A DNA stretch of 64,000 nt from CAISIP01 sp031396205 (GCA_031396205.1 JANNKH010000073.1:1-64000), one strand, 5' to 3'; shown: positions 1 to 8,712, counted from the stretch's first letter. Made by a program: numbers and translations. Notes: generated by a model from the sequence alone, not told the origin.

Positions 1-1535
1 ATTACCAGCCCTTTGTAGACCTGCAAACCGGCCAGATCGGCGGCATGGAGGCATTGCTGCGCTGGCACCATCCCGAGCTCGGCGCTGTACCGCCGGGACG
101 TTTCATCCCGGTCGCGGAACAGTCCGGTCTGATAGCGGACATCGGCGCCTGGGTGTTTCGACAAGCGTGCCAGGACCTGCGCGACTGGCTCGACCGCGGT
201 ATCAAGGTGCCTGCGGTGTCGGTCAACATCTCGCCAATACAGTTCCGCGACACGGCGCTGCTGCAGTACCTCGAAAGCACGCTGCAGGAGTTTGCGATCG
301 AGCCGCACATGGTCTGTATCGAGGTCACCGAAGGAGCGTTGATGGAGGATGTCACGCACAGCGAGGAGTTGTTGCGTTCGCTCAAGACCCTGGGCGTGAA
401 GCTGTCACTGGACGACTTTGGAACCGGTTACTCGTCTCTCAGCTACCTGAAGCTGTTTCCGTTCGACAAGGTCAAGATCGACCAGGCGTTCGTGCGCGAC
501 ATCAGCACAAACTCGCAGGACGCGGTGATCGCCAAAGTGGTGATCTCGATGGCGCACGGTCTGGGTCTGCGCGTCATTGCCGAGGGTGTCGAGACCGAGG
601 TGCTATGCGAGTTCTTGCGCGTCAACGTGTGCGACGAGATCCAGGGCTACTTTTTCTCCAGGCCGGTGCCCAAGGCCCAGTTGGAGGAGTTGCTGATCGC
701 GGACCGGCGTCTGCCGGCGCACCTGACGCGGGTCCAAACCAGGCTGCGCACGCTGCTTCTGGTCGACGATGAGGCCGACGTCATTGCCTCGTTGACCCAA
801 CTTTTGCGCCGCGACGGGCACCAGATACTGACCGCCAGCAACGGGGCGCAGGGCCTGCAACTGCTGGCCAGCGTCCCGGTCGACATCGTCGTGTCCGAAC
901 AGCGCATGCCGGGAATGACCGGGGTGGAGTTCTTGCGCCAGGTCAAAACGCTTTATCCCGACACGATCCGCATCGTGTTATCCGAGTATGCCGAGTTGCA
1001 CTCGGTCACCGATGCGATCAACGACGGCGCGGTCTACCGCTTTCTGACCAAACCGTGGGACGACAACCAACTGCGCAGCTGCATCGAAGAGGCGTTCCAC
1101 CACAAGGAACTGGCTGACCAGAACGCGCAGCTCGATCTGAAAATCCGAACCGCGAACCAGGAGCTGGCAACCAGCAATCGGCAGCTGCAGGAAGTGCTGG
1201 GCCACCAGCAACGGCAAATCAGGCGCGGCGAATCGGGTCTGAACGTCGTTCGCGACGCGCTCCAATGCATCCCGATACCGGTGGTAGGGCTCGACGACGA
1301 GGGGTTGATCGTTTTTCTCAATGCCCCCGCGCACCACCTGTTTGCAGGATCGAGTGCGCTGCTGGGCTCGGCCATTGCGTCGACGCTACCCGCTCTCGAT
1401 GCGCTGCTGGTCAGCACGGCCGAAGGAGATTTCGGCTCGATCAATCTGGACCACCACGATTACCGCGTCCAGTGGCATCGAATGGGTGAACACTCGACCT
1501 CCAGCGGCAGAATCGTGACGCTCAACCGCGATTAG
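1..1535 (+). CDS. EAL-domain c-di-GMP phosphodiesterase with receiver and PAS-like domains (5' truncated)
   Basis: The reading frame is open from base 3, so the gene enters from outside the window and about 510 residues are visible. The EAL domain covers visible residues about 1-235. It shows EALLRW, the Asn in VNISPIQF, CIEVTEG, DDFGTGYSS, KIDQ, AEGVETE and IQGYFF, so its catalytic set looks complete for hydrolysis of cyclic di-GMP. A receiver domain follows (about 250-365, beginning LLLVDDE and ending FLTKPW). A coiled-coil linker and a PAS-like segment (about 410-470) come last. The expected phospho-acceptor Asp of the receiver is Glu (SEQRMPGM). The upstream sensor or GGDEF part, if any, is not visible. 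Confidence 0.93.
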   Translation, partial: YQPFVDLQTGQIGGMEALLRWHHPELGAVPPGRFIPVAEQSGLIADIGAWVFRQACQDLRDWLDRGIKVPAVSVNISPIQFRDTALLQYLESTLQEFAIEPHMVCIEVTEGALMEDVTHSEELLRSLKTLGVKLSLDDFGTGYSSLSYLKLFPFDKVKIDQAFVRDISTNSQDAVIAKVVISMAHGLGLRVIAEGVETEVLCEFLRVNVCDEIQGYFFSRPVPKAQLEELLIADRRLPAHLTRVQTRLRTLLLVDDEADVIASLTQLLRRDGHQILTASNGAQGLQLLASVPVDIVVSEQRMPGMTGVEFLRQVKTLYPDTIRIVLSEYAELHSVTDAINDGAVYRFLTKPWDDNQLRSCIEEAFHHKELADQNAQLDLKIRTANQELATSNRQLQEVLGHQQRQIRRGESGLNVVRDALQCIPIPVVGLDDEGLIVFLNAPAHHLFAGSSALLGSAIASTLPALDALLVSTAEGDFGSINLDHHDYRVQWHRMGEHSTSSGRIVTLNRD

Positions 1536-1615
1536 CCTGGCATGCAACGGATCGCGCAGGTCCGACGGCAAAGGACCGGTGCTGGACCGATCGAATCCTG
1601 ATGAGGGAGACTGAA

Positions 1616-2233
1616 ATGAATACGCGAACGCATTGGGAATCGGTTTACCAAACGAAGGGGTCCGACCAGGTCAGCTGGTTTGCGCCGCATCTGGCCAGGT
1701 CCAGACAACTGATCCAGCGCGCGTGCGGTGCGCGCGACGCGGCGATCATCGACGTCGGGGGGGGCGAGTCCACACTGGTAGACGATTTGCTTGCCGACGG
1801 CTATCGGGATCTGAGCGTGCTGGACATTTCCTCGGTGGCGATCGACGTCACCCGGGCTCGCGTCGGCGCCGCCGCTGACAAGGTGCAGTGGTGGGTTGGT
1901 GACGTCACGACGATTGCGCTCCCGGTTCACCGGTACGACCTCTGGCACGACCGCGCGGTATTTCACTTCCTCACCGATCCGCAGCAACGCGCGGCGTATG
2001 TGAGGCAGGTAGCGCGCGCTGTCAAACCGGGTGGGCACGTGATCGTTGCGACGTTTGGACCCGAAGGCCCGCTCCAATGCAGCGGGCTGGACGTGGTGCG
2101 TTACGACGCAACGGCGCTGCACGACCAGTTTGGCGTCGATTTCGAGCTCGTCGACAGCGGGCTCGAACTGCACCGCACGCCGTCGGGAAGCACCCAGCAG
2201 TTCCTGTATTGCTTGTGCGTCGTGCGGCACTGA
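1616..2233 (+). CDS. class I SAM-dependent methyltransferase
   Basis: A protein of 205 residues with a Rossmann-like methyltransferase core. Motif I is IIDVGGGEST, followed by an acidic residue at the end of the second strand (VLDIS) and a DVTT motif. The N-terminus (HWESVYQTKGSDQVSWF) is typical of small stand-alone methyltransferases of unknown substrate. An earlier in-frame ATG exists at 1601, but a GAGGGAGA Shine-Dalgarno at 1603-1610 sits just before the ATG at 1616, so the later start is preferred. It lies alone between the EAL gene and convergent genes. The acceptor substrate cannot be told from sequence. Confidence 0.88.
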   Translation: MNTRTHWESVYQTKGSDQVSWFAPHLARSRQLIQRACGARDAAIIDVGGGESTLVDDLLADGYRDLSVLDISSVAIDVTRARVGAAADKVQWWVGDVTTIALPVHRYDLWHDRAVFHFLTDPQQRAAYVRQVARAVKPGGHVIVATFGPEGPLQCSGLDVVRYDATALHDQFGVDFELVDSGLELHRTPSGSTQQFLYCLCVVRH

Positions 2234-2293
2234 GCCCGGGCGTCAGAAATTGCGCGCGACGGCTTGCGCAAGCGCCCAACTGGAAAAAAACTG

Positions 2294-3598
2294 CTACCTC
2301 AGATTCCCGGTGTGACCCAATGAATACCGCCCAGGCTGTGGCCAGACCGTCAGCCCGTGTGGTTCGCGCCCGACCTTGATCCGGTCGACCGCACCGGTAC
2401 GGGTGTCGAAGCGATACACCACGTCGTCGAACCGACCCGAGAGCCACAGGTGGTTGCCGTCAGCGCTGACGTTTCCCATGTCGGGGCTGCCGCCGCCGGA
2501 AATAGGCCAGGTTTTGGTCACGGTTCGGGTGTTGAAATCGATCACCGAGACACTGCCACTGCCCAGCCTGCGCCCCTGGACCGTATTGCTGCCCCGGTTG
2601 GCCACATACAGGCTCTTGCCGTCGCGGCTCGGGTACAGGCCATGGGCGCCGACACCGGTCTGAATGAATCCGATCTGCTTGAAACTGCCGCCATCGACCA
2701 CATGCACGCCATCGGCCATCATGTCGGCGACAAAAAATGTCTTGCCGTCCGGCGACGCGCGCACGTCCTGCGGCATGCCCGGCGTGGTGCAGATCTCGTT
2801 GCCCGGTTGGCCTGGATCGGGAATCTTGCGCGGCTTCTTGCCAGTCTGTGCGATCAGCGCCAGTGCGTCCGGCCGATCAAAATACGGGCTCAGCTTGATG
2901 GTGGCCAGCACCTTGCGGTTGACCAGGTCGATCTTGGTGATGGAGCCATTGAACTCGCAGGTGAACAGCGCAAAGCGGCCGTCGATGGAAAAGTCGGCAT
3001 GGTTGATGCCGGCGCATTGCGGCGTGGCGATGGAGTATTTGAGCTCCATCGTCGCCACATCACGAAAATCCAGCCGCTTGTAGGCCTCGGCCACCACGAT
3101 GGCATGGCGGCCGTCGGGCGACCAGTACATGTTGTAGGGGTCGTCCACCGGTATCGACTTGCCCGGCTTGCCGGTCAACGGATCGATCGGCGTCAGGCTG
3201 CCGTCGGTGCGGCCCTCGGCGTTGTTGGCCACCCACAAGGTGCGCAAGTCCCAGGACGGAACAACATGCTGCGGATGCACGCCGACCTTGAAGGTGTCGA
3301 CCACCTTGAGCGTAGCCGGGTCGATCACCGACACCGTGTTGGCGGCCCGATTCGGCACGTACACCCGCTCCAGCGCGCCCGACACGGCCGAGCTGAAACG
3401 ACCGGCAGCCGTTTCGCGGTACAGATTGCCCGGGTCGGCCACCGGTGCCATGCCCGGCACCACATCAACGACGGCCGGCGGCGCCACAACGGCGCCAGTC
3501 GCGGCAGGGCTCGTCTGGGCCAGTGCCAGCCATGTCGCCGTCAGGCCTGCCAACAACAGGATTGCCGACGCGCCCAGCGCCATTGATTGCTTGTGCAT
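2294..3598 (-). CDS. secreted YVTN-type beta-propeller protein
   Basis: About 434 residues. The N-terminus has a hydrophobic signal sequence (ALGASAILLLAGLTATWLAL) followed by a Pro/Ala linker, so the protein is likely periplasmic. The rest is a series of blades of the cytochrome d1/YVTN type: RVYVPNRAANTVSVID, LWVANN, LYVANRGSNTV and HLWLSGRFDDVVYRFD. I see no CxxCH haem motif. Such proteins bind ligands or metals or act as surface or redox accessory factors, so the role is undefined. The frame extends to an upstream TTG at 3634, but the ATG at 3598 gives the better signal peptide. The creatininase-like gene lies upstream on the same strand with a gap of about 70 bases, so co-transcription is possible. 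Confidence 0.85.
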   Translation of the reverse strand: MHKQSMALGASAILLLAGLTATWLALAQTSPAATGAVVAPPAVVDVVPGMAPVADPGNLYRETAAGRFSSAVSGALERVYVPNRAANTVSVIDPATLKVVDTFKVGVHPQHVVPSWDLRTLWVANNAEGRTDGSLTPIDPLTGKPGKSIPVDDPYNMYWSPDGRHAIVVAEAYKRLDFRDVATMELKYSIATPQCAGINHADFSIDGRFALFTCEFNGSITKIDLVNRKVLATIKLSPYFDRPDALALIAQTGKKPRKIPDPGQPGNEICTTPGMPQDVRASPDGKTFFVADMMADGVHVVDGGSFKQIGFIQTGVGAHGLYPSRDGKSLYVANRGSNTVQGRRLGSGSVSVIDFNTRTVTKTWPISGGGSPDMGNVSADGNHLWLSGRFDDVVYRFDTRTGAVDRIKVGREPHGLTVWPQPGRYSLGHTGNLR

Positions 3599-3665
3599 GA
3601 GAAAAAGTAATCGAAAAGGATGAAATGAATGCAAAACGCGCCTAGCGCAAGCCTAACGCACCAAC

Positions 3666-4475
3666 CTAGCGGGAGGATGACACGGCCGCGCGAATGGCAT
3701 CAACCGTACGCATGACCACCAGGTCGGCTCCGAGTTGCCCCAGCGCCGCGCTCGCGGGCCGAGGGTCGCCTTGCGTGCCGCCGGAACGTCCTTCGCGAGC
3801 GGCTTGCTCGAACAGGTCGGCACGCACGGATTCGGGCGCCAGCGCCATTTGCAGCGCGGTGTCGGCGCTGCCCGCATGAACGCCGATCTGGGCGTCGGTC
3901 AGGCCGCGCGCACGCAGCAGCGCGCCAAACGGCGTCTGCGAAGCTTGGTAATAGGCATCGACAAAGTGCACCCGGGCGCCGGGCTGGGCAGCCGGTGACT
4001 TGAGCCGGATCGCAACGGCTTTCAGTGCCGCCTGGTAGCCGCCATGGTCTCCGACCAGCACCACATCGCGAAAGCCGTGCTGCCAAAAGCTGCGCGTCGC
4101 GGCTTCCAGAACGGCCTGAAACACCGGCTCGGGCACCGAAACCGTGCCGGCAAAGCGCATATGCTCGGTGGGCGGGTCGATCCGGCCCTCGGGCACGTAC
4201 GCCACCACCGGAGCCACCAGCGTCTTGCCCAGTTGCTCCGCGATGCGCCCCGCCAGCGCACGCACCCGCAGATTGTGTTTACCCAGCGCCAGATGCGGAC
4301 CGCTCTGTTCGGTGCCGCCCACCGGAATGATGATGGTGGTGGTGCCAGCGCGCACCGCCGCAGCGACTTCAGCCGTGGTCAGCTGTTCCAGAAAAACCCC
4401 GCGCGGCTGGGCTGCGGCCGCATGGCCCAGCATCAGCAATGCCAGCAGGCCGGTCCACCCGTGCAGTCGTGTCAT
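3666..4475 (-). CDS. secreted creatininase-family protein
   Basis: 269 residues with a clear signal peptide (LLALLMLGHAAAA). The family is recognised from the PVGGTEQSGPHLALGKHN segment, LVAPVVAYVPEG, FAGTVSV and VLVGDHGGYQ. Classical creatininases use GSxEQHGPHLPLxTD to hold two metals. Here the Glu is kept, but the His after Gln is Ser and the distal Asp is His, a pattern I associate with a secreted subfamily of unknown substrate. It is probably a metal-dependent amidohydrolase, and creatinine should not be assumed as the substrate. It lies upstream of the beta-propeller gene on the same strand. Confidence 0.85.
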   Translation of the reverse strand: MTRLHGWTGLLALLMLGHAAAAQPRGVFLEQLTTAEVAAAVRAGTTTIIIPVGGTEQSGPHLALGKHNLRVRALAGRIAEQLGKTLVAPVVAYVPEGRIDPPTEHMRFAGTVSVPEPVFQAVLEAATRSFWQHGFRDVVLVGDHGGYQAALKAVAIRLKSPAAQPGARVHFVDAYYQASQTPFGALLRARGLTDAQIGVHAGSADTALQMALAPESVRADLFEQAAREGRSGGTQGDPRPASAALGQLGADLVVMRTVDAIRAAVSSSR

Positions 4476-4577
4476 GGCTGCGAAGTGTAATCACTCTGCA
4501 AATGCCAATGGCGGCACGCGCGCCAAAGAGGACCGCCCGCCGGCATCGCGGCAGCCGAAATCGCAATGGGTGTTCGC

Positions 4578-5057
4578 TCAGCCCTTGTGGTAACTCTGGT
4601 AGGCCCGGGACTTCCCGTCACGCAGCACCAGCAGCACGTCGTACGGATCCTTGCGACCACCATAGGCCGGCGCGTCCATGCCCGGCGAGCCAACCGGCAT
4701 GCCCGGCACGCTCAGGCCGACCGCAGCCGGCCGTTCCTTGAGCAACCGATGGATCTCGCGCGCTGGCACATGGCCTTCAATCGCATACGAGCCGACCTGC
4801 GCGGTATGGCAGGAACCCAACTGCTCCGGGATACCCAGGCGCGAGCGCGCCGCCGAATTGCCCGAATCGTGGACCGTCACGTCGAAGCCGTTGGCCTGCA
4901 GGTGCACGACCCAGTCCTTGCAACAACCGCAATGGGGGTCTTTCCAGACTTCGACCCGCGGCTTGGCGCCCTGCGCGTGCAACACCGCCGGCACTGCCGA
5001 GGCTGCCACCAGCGCAGCGATGGATTGAAAAACACGTCTTCTGAGCAACAAGGCCAT
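4578..5057 (-). CDS. DUF411 / CopG-like periplasmic copper-binding protein
   Basis: 159 residues with an N-terminal signal sequence (FQSIAALVAASAVPAVLHAQ). The mature part is a DUF411 domain: the KDPHCGCCKDW cysteine motif, then SCHTAQVGSYAIEGHVP with Cys-His and a conserved His, and LSVPGMPVGSPGM with two methionines. DUF411 proteins, including CopG, bind copper clusters and are found in copper-resistance loci. It lies just downstream of copZ on the same strand and may be co-transcribed from the CueR-type promoter. Export to the periplasm is inferred from the signal peptide. Confidence 0.9.
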   Translation of the reverse strand: MALLLRRRVFQSIAALVAASAVPAVLHAQGAKPRVEVWKDPHCGCCKDWVVHLQANGFDVTVHDSGNSAARSRLGIPEQLGSCHTAQVGSYAIEGHVPAREIHRLLKERPAAVGLSVPGMPVGSPGMDAPAYGGRKDPYDVLLVLRDGKSRAYQSYHKG

Positions 5058-5114
5058 TCTCCTGATGGTGCAACACGCTGCGATCGCCAGCCGCTGTGAC
5101 TACGGGCAACCGGC

Positions 5115-5306
5115 CTAGGTGGTCGGATAACCCGCCTCGTCGAGCGCCTCGGCGATCACCGCGCGGTCCACGGACGATTCGATCTGCACCGCTTTGCGGG
5201 CCAGATCCACTTTGACACTGGCATCGGCATCGAGTTCCTTCACCGTCCTGGTAATGACGCTGGCGCAGTGGCCACAACTCATGTCATCGACCTTGAATTC
5301 AATCAT
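5115..5306 (-). CDS. copZ: CopZ-like copper chaperone (single HMA domain)
   Basis: A 63-residue protein that is a single heavy-metal-associated domain. It has the metal-binding MSCGHC motif (residues 9-14) and the usual beta-alpha-beta pattern ending in EALDEAGY. The start is the ATG at 5306, which has a strong AGGAG ribosome-binding site eight bases upstream. Longer in-frame extensions run into the promoter region and are rejected. It would carry cytosolic Cu(I) to CopA, whose gene is divergent, and possibly to CueR. A promoter with a 19-bp spacer and a CueR-type dyad lies directly upstream. Confidence 0.92.
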   Translation of the reverse strand: MIEFKVDDMSCGHCASVITRTVKELDADASVKVDLARKAVQIESSVDRAVIAEALDEAGYPTT

Positions 5307-5355
5307 GGGGTACTCCTGGGGCAAGACAACAAAATAGGCAGGAACCAACGGCCCT

Positions 5356-5386
5356 ACTGTAGACCTTGCCACCATGGCAAGGTCAA
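5356..5386 (-). promoter_or_regulatory. CueR-type promoter/operator of copZ
   Basis: Read on the minus strand, a TTGACC -35 (5386-5381) and a TACAGT -10 (5361-5356) are separated by 19 bases, the overlong spacer of MerR-family promoters. A perfect inverted repeat, ACCTTGCCA-3 nt-TGGCAAGGT, spans 5363-5383 inside the spacer. It closely resembles known CueR operators, and a cueR-like gene lies at 7729-8151. The site faces copZ. Confidence 0.85.
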
Positions 5387-5437
5387 GCGTCACAACAACA
5401 TGTCCCCTTTCCTGTTGTGGCCTTGTTGAATCCGCGC

Positions 5438-5468
5438 TTGACGTTTCCATGATGTCAAGGTTGACAAT
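5438..5468 (+). promoter_or_regulatory. CueR-type promoter/operator of copA
   Basis: A TTGACG -35 (5438-5443) and a GACAAT -10 (5463-5468) are separated by 19 bases, with CTTGAC/GTCAAG half-sites at 5437-5442 and 5454-5459. Aligned with the divergent copZ promoter, it matches at most positions (CTTGAC, CCATG, CAAGGT and a -10 ending in A-T). The same activator probably controls both directions. Confidence 0.78.
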
Positions 5469-5512
5469 GGCTCCATGACCACACGCCAATCCATGCCCCT
5501 GCAAGGACAACC

Positions 5513-7732
5513 ATGAACGCCCATAGCGCCGTCCTGCCCCCACTGGCTGCCACCATGGAATGGACATTGCCCATCGAGGGCATGACCTGCGCGTCCTGCG
5601 TCGCCCGCGTCGAGAAGGCGCTCAAAAAAGTACCCGGCGTGATTTCCGCCGAGGTCAACCTGGCAACCGAAAAGGCACAGGTCACCGTCAGTGGCGAGGG
5701 CGCCGCCGTCGAGAGCTTGATTGCGGCGGTCGAAAAAGCCGGCTACAGCGCCCAGGTCGAAGCACCTGATACCGCCGCGCCGCCTCCCGAGACCCCTGGC
5801 GGCAACACCTGGTGGCCGGTGGCCCTTGCCGCTGTGTTGTCGGCGCCACTGGCGTTGCCGATGTTCGGCATGGTGGTCGGCGCCCACTGGATGCTGCCCG
5901 GCTGGATGCAGTGGGCGCTGGCCACGCCGGTGCAGTTCTGGCTCGGCGCGCGCTTTTACCGCGCCGGCTGGGCCGCCCTGCGGTCGGGTGCCGGCAACAT
6001 GGACCTGCTGGTAGCACTGGGCACCTCTGCCGGTTATGGCCTGAGTCTGTACCTGCTGCTGGCGCATGCCCAGCACGGCGAACCGCATCTGTATTTCGAG
6101 GCATCGGCGGTCGTGATCACGCTGGTACTGCTCGGCAAATGGCTGGAGGCGCGTGCCAAACGCCAGACCACCGCTGCCATCCGCGCACTCAATGCATTGC
6201 GGCCGGAAACGGCACGGGTGCGCCGCGGCGACCAGGAACAGGAACTGCCGATCGCCCGCGTGCGGGTCGGCGATCTGGTCGTGGTGCGGCCCGGCGAACG
6301 AATTCCCGTCGATGGCCAGGTGGAGGACGGCGCCAGCCAGGTCGACGAGTCGCTGGTCACTGGTGAGAGCTTGCCCGTGGCCAAACACAGCGGCGACAAG
6401 GTGACCGGCGGTTCGGTCAACGCCGAGGGCCTGCTGCTGGTGCGCACCAACGCCGTCGGGGCCGAGTCGACACTGGCCCGCATCGTGCGCATGGTCGAGT
6501 CGGCACAAGTGCACAAGGCTCCTATTCAGCGCCTGGTCGACCAGGTCAGCGCGGTCTTCGTGCCGGTGGTGATTGCCATCGCGCTGGTCACGCTGCTCGG
6601 TTGGGGCCTGGGCAGCGGCAACTGGGAGAGCGCGATTCTCAACGCCGTGGCGGTGCTGGTGATCGCCTGCCCCTGCGCGCTGGGGTTGGCCACGCCAACT
6701 GCCATCATGGCCGGCACAGGTGTTGCGGCGCGCCACGGCATCCTGATCAAGGACGCGCAGGCGCTGGAAGTCGCGCACAAGGTGAGCATTGTCGGTTTCG
6801 ACAAGACCGGAACCCTGACCGAGGGCAAACCGCAACTGGTGGCGTACGAGGCCGCCAACGGCGATCGCAACGCGCTATTGGTGGCGAGCGCATCGATCCA
6901 GGCCGGCAGCGAACACCCGCTGGCACGCGCGGTGCTGCAAGCTGCCAAGGCCGCCGGTGCGGCGGCATTGCCGGCATCGCAGGTGCGCTCGCTTGCGGGG
7001 CGCGGCATGGCCGCGCTGGTGGACGGGCGCGAGCTGCGCCTGGGCAGCAACCGCCTGATGGACGAACTGGGCGTCGAACGCGAAGGACTGGCCCAGCAAG
7101 CCGACGCGTTGCAGGCCCAGGGCCGCACCGTGTCGTGGCTGGCCGATGTCACCACCCAGCCTCGGCTGCTTGGCATGCTGGCCTTTGGCGACACCATCAA
7201 GCCCAGCGCCCGTCTCGCCGTGCAACGGCTGCGCGACCAGGGGATCCGCAGCGTGCTGGTTACCGGCGACAACCGCGGCAGCGCCGAGCTGGTGGGCCGC
7301 GAATTGGGACTGGATGACATCCGCAGCGACGTACTGCCACAGGACAAGGCGCGCATCGTCGCCGAGCTCAAGGCCGGCGGCGCGACGGTGGCGATGGTCG
7401 GCGACGGCATCAACGACGCGCCGGCGCTGGCGGCGGCCGATGTCGGCATCGCCCTGTCGACCGGCACCGACGTCGCCATGCATGCGGCCGGCATCACGCT
7501 GATGCGTGGCGATCCGGCGCTGGTGGCCGACGCGATCGACATCTCGCGCCGGACCTATGCCAAGATCCGGCAGAACCTGTTCTGGGCCTTCGTCTATAAC
7601 GCGGTCGGTGTGCCGCTGGCCGCGTTCGGGCTGCTTAGTCCGGTCATCGCCGGCGCTGCAATGGCGCTGAGCAGCGTCAGCGTGGTGAGCAACGCGCTGC
7701 TGCTGCGCCGCTGGACGGGGAGCGCACGATGA
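5513..7732 (+). CDS. copA: Cu(I)-exporting P1B-type ATPase CopA
   Basis: 739 residues. One N-terminal HMA domain with GMTCASC (Cys26, Cys29) is followed by eight predicted membrane segments. The actuator motif is TGES, the transport motif ACPCALG is near residue 386, the phosphorylation motif DKTGTLT is near 430, and GDGINDAPAL is the hinge. FVYNAVGVPLAA and MALSSVSVVSNALLL in the last two membrane segments fit the Cu(I) subgroup. The ATG at 5513 has an AAGGA ribosome-binding site. It pumps Cu(I) out of the cytoplasm. The stop overlaps the cueR start by four bases, so the regulator is co-transcribed. Confidence 0.96.
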   Translation: MNAHSAVLPPLAATMEWTLPIEGMTCASCVARVEKALKKVPGVISAEVNLATEKAQVTVSGEGAAVESLIAAVEKAGYSAQVEAPDTAAPPPETPGGNTWWPVALAAVLSAPLALPMFGMVVGAHWMLPGWMQWALATPVQFWLGARFYRAGWAALRSGAGNMDLLVALGTSAGYGLSLYLLLAHAQHGEPHLYFEASAVVITLVLLGKWLEARAKRQTTAAIRALNALRPETARVRRGDQEQELPIARVRVGDLVVVRPGERIPVDGQVEDGASQVDESLVTGESLPVAKHSGDKVTGGSVNAEGLLLVRTNAVGAESTLARIVRMVESAQVHKAPIQRLVDQVSAVFVPVVIAIALVTLLGWGLGSGNWESAILNAVAVLVIACPCALGLATPTAIMAGTGVAARHGILIKDAQALEVAHKVSIVGFDKTGTLTEGKPQLVAYEAANGDRNALLVASASIQAGSEHPLARAVLQAAKAAGAAALPASQVRSLAGRGMAALVDGRELRLGSNRLMDELGVEREGLAQQADALQAQGRTVSWLADVTTQPRLLGMLAFGDTIKPSARLAVQRLRDQGIRSVLVTGDNRGSAELVGRELGLDDIRSDVLPQDKARIVAELKAGGATVAMVGDGINDAPALAAADVGIALSTGTDVAMHAAGITLMRGDPALVADAIDISRRTYAKIRQNLFWAFVYNAVGVPLAAFGLLSPVIAGAAMALSSVSVVSNALLLRRWTGSAR

Positions 7733-8151
7733 GCCCCAACACCCAGACCACGAGCCTGAACATCGGCCAGGCCGCACAGCGCGCGCAGGTCTCGGCCAAG
7801 ATGGTGCGGCACTACGAGTCACTCGGACTGCTGCCCGCTGTGCAGCGTACCGAGTCGGGCTACCGGCAATACACCGAACAGCAGGTGCATACGCTGCGCT
7901 TCATCAAGCGCGCGCGTGACCTTGGTTTTGGCATGGCAGAGATCGCCGAGCTGCTCACGCTGTGGCAGAACAAGCGGCGACCGAGCAGCCATGTCAAGCG
8001 CATCGCCGCCGTGCATGTGGCCGACCTGGACCAGCGGATCGCGGAGCTGACTGCGATGCGCCGCACGCTGCAGCATCTGGTGGATTGTTGCCATGGCGAC
8101 CATCGACCGGACTGCCCGATCCTGGACGAACTGGGGCAGGACCCGGATTGA
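7729..8151 (+). CDS. cueR: CueR-like MerR-family copper-responsive regulator
   Basis: 140 residues. An N-terminal MerR winged helix (LNIGQAAQRAQVSAKMVRHY) is followed by the dimerisation helix and a C-terminal metal loop, CCHGDHRPDCPIL. The two cysteines spaced as in CueR are diagnostic of sensors for +1 metals (Cu, Ag, Au). The start overlaps the copA stop (ATGA). It is expected to bind the two 19-bp-spacer promoters between copZ and copA, so the unit would be autoregulated through copA read-through. Confidence 0.93.
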   Translation: MSPNTQTTSLNIGQAAQRAQVSAKMVRHYESLGLLPAVQRTESGYRQYTEQQVHTLRFIKRARDLGFGMAEIAELLTLWQNKRRPSSHVKRIAAVHVADLDQRIAELTAMRRTLQHLVDCCHGDHRPDCPILDELGQDPD

Positions 8152-8219
8152 ATCAGTTTGTCGCGGGCGCCGCTCGCAGACCATCGCCTGCGCGGGCCCA
8201 GGCGCATATCGGCGCCGCG

Positions 8220-8678
8220 CTACACATGCCGGTGTCCCCGCGCCGCCGGCTTGCCGCGTGACAGACGATCAGCGCGTTCATGCAAGGCCTCGATGATGCG
8301 GCATTTCGGGCCGCTGCCGTCACAACGATCGCGCAACTCCACCAGGTCGCGTTGCAGCGCGCGCAGTTCACGCAGCCGCTCGTTGACATGGCTGATATGC
8401 GCTTGCAGCGCCGTGTTGGCCGCAGCGCAGTCAGCCTTGCGCGACAGGTCCAGCGCCAACAATGCACGCACCTCATCGAGTGACATGTCCATCGCACGGC
8501 ACAGGCGGATGAAACGCAGCTGGTGGATATCGCGCTCGCCATAACGCCGGTAGCTGTTCGAGCCGCGCTCGCCGGCACCGAGCAGGCCGGATTTTTCATA
8601 GAAGCGGATGTTGGCCGGCGTCACGCCACTCAGCGAGGCGGCTTGCCCGATCAGGTAGGAGGGTCTTTCGGACAGCAT
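8220..8678 (-). CDS. MerR-family Pb/Cd/Zn-responsive regulator (PbrR/CadR-like)
   Basis: 152 residues from the ATG at 8678. The MerR N-terminus (YLIGQAASLSGVTPANIRFYEK) is followed by a long helix containing Cys in RKADCAAAN and a C-terminal loop, RCDGSGPKC. This three-cysteine arrangement resembles PbrR/CadR regulators of divalent soft metals rather than CueR. It is divergent from the P-type ATPase at 8734, with a promoter of the right geometry in the 55-base gap. A longer frame upstream overlaps the ATPase start and is less likely. The exact metal (Pb, Cd or Zn) cannot be settled from sequence. Confidence 0.88.
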   Translation of the reverse strand: MLSERPSYLIGQAASLSGVTPANIRFYEKSGLLGAGERGSNSYRRYGERDIHQLRFIRLCRAMDMSLDEVRALLALDLSRKADCAAANTALQAHISHVNERLRELRALQRDLVELRDRCDGSGPKCRIIEALHERADRLSRGKPAARGHRHV

Positions 8679-8681
8679 GGC

Positions 8682-8712
8682 TTGACCTTCAAGTGGGTTC
8701 AGGGTTTCCAAT
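8682..8712 (+). promoter_or_regulatory. MerR-type promoter/operator of the Pb/Cd/Zn ATPase
   Basis: TTGACC (8682-8687) and a weak -10, TCCAAT (8707-8712), are 19 bases apart. The spacer holds an imperfect dyad (ACCTT ... AGGGT) like that of pbr/cad promoters. It lies between the divergent regulator and the ATPase and faces the ATPase. Confidence 0.6.

Noticed and set aside
2234..2293. Possible terminator between the methyltransferase and beta-propeller genes (GCTTGCGCAAGC and a short A-run)
   Set aside because: The stem is short and the A-run does not follow it directly in the right orientation, so I do not claim it.
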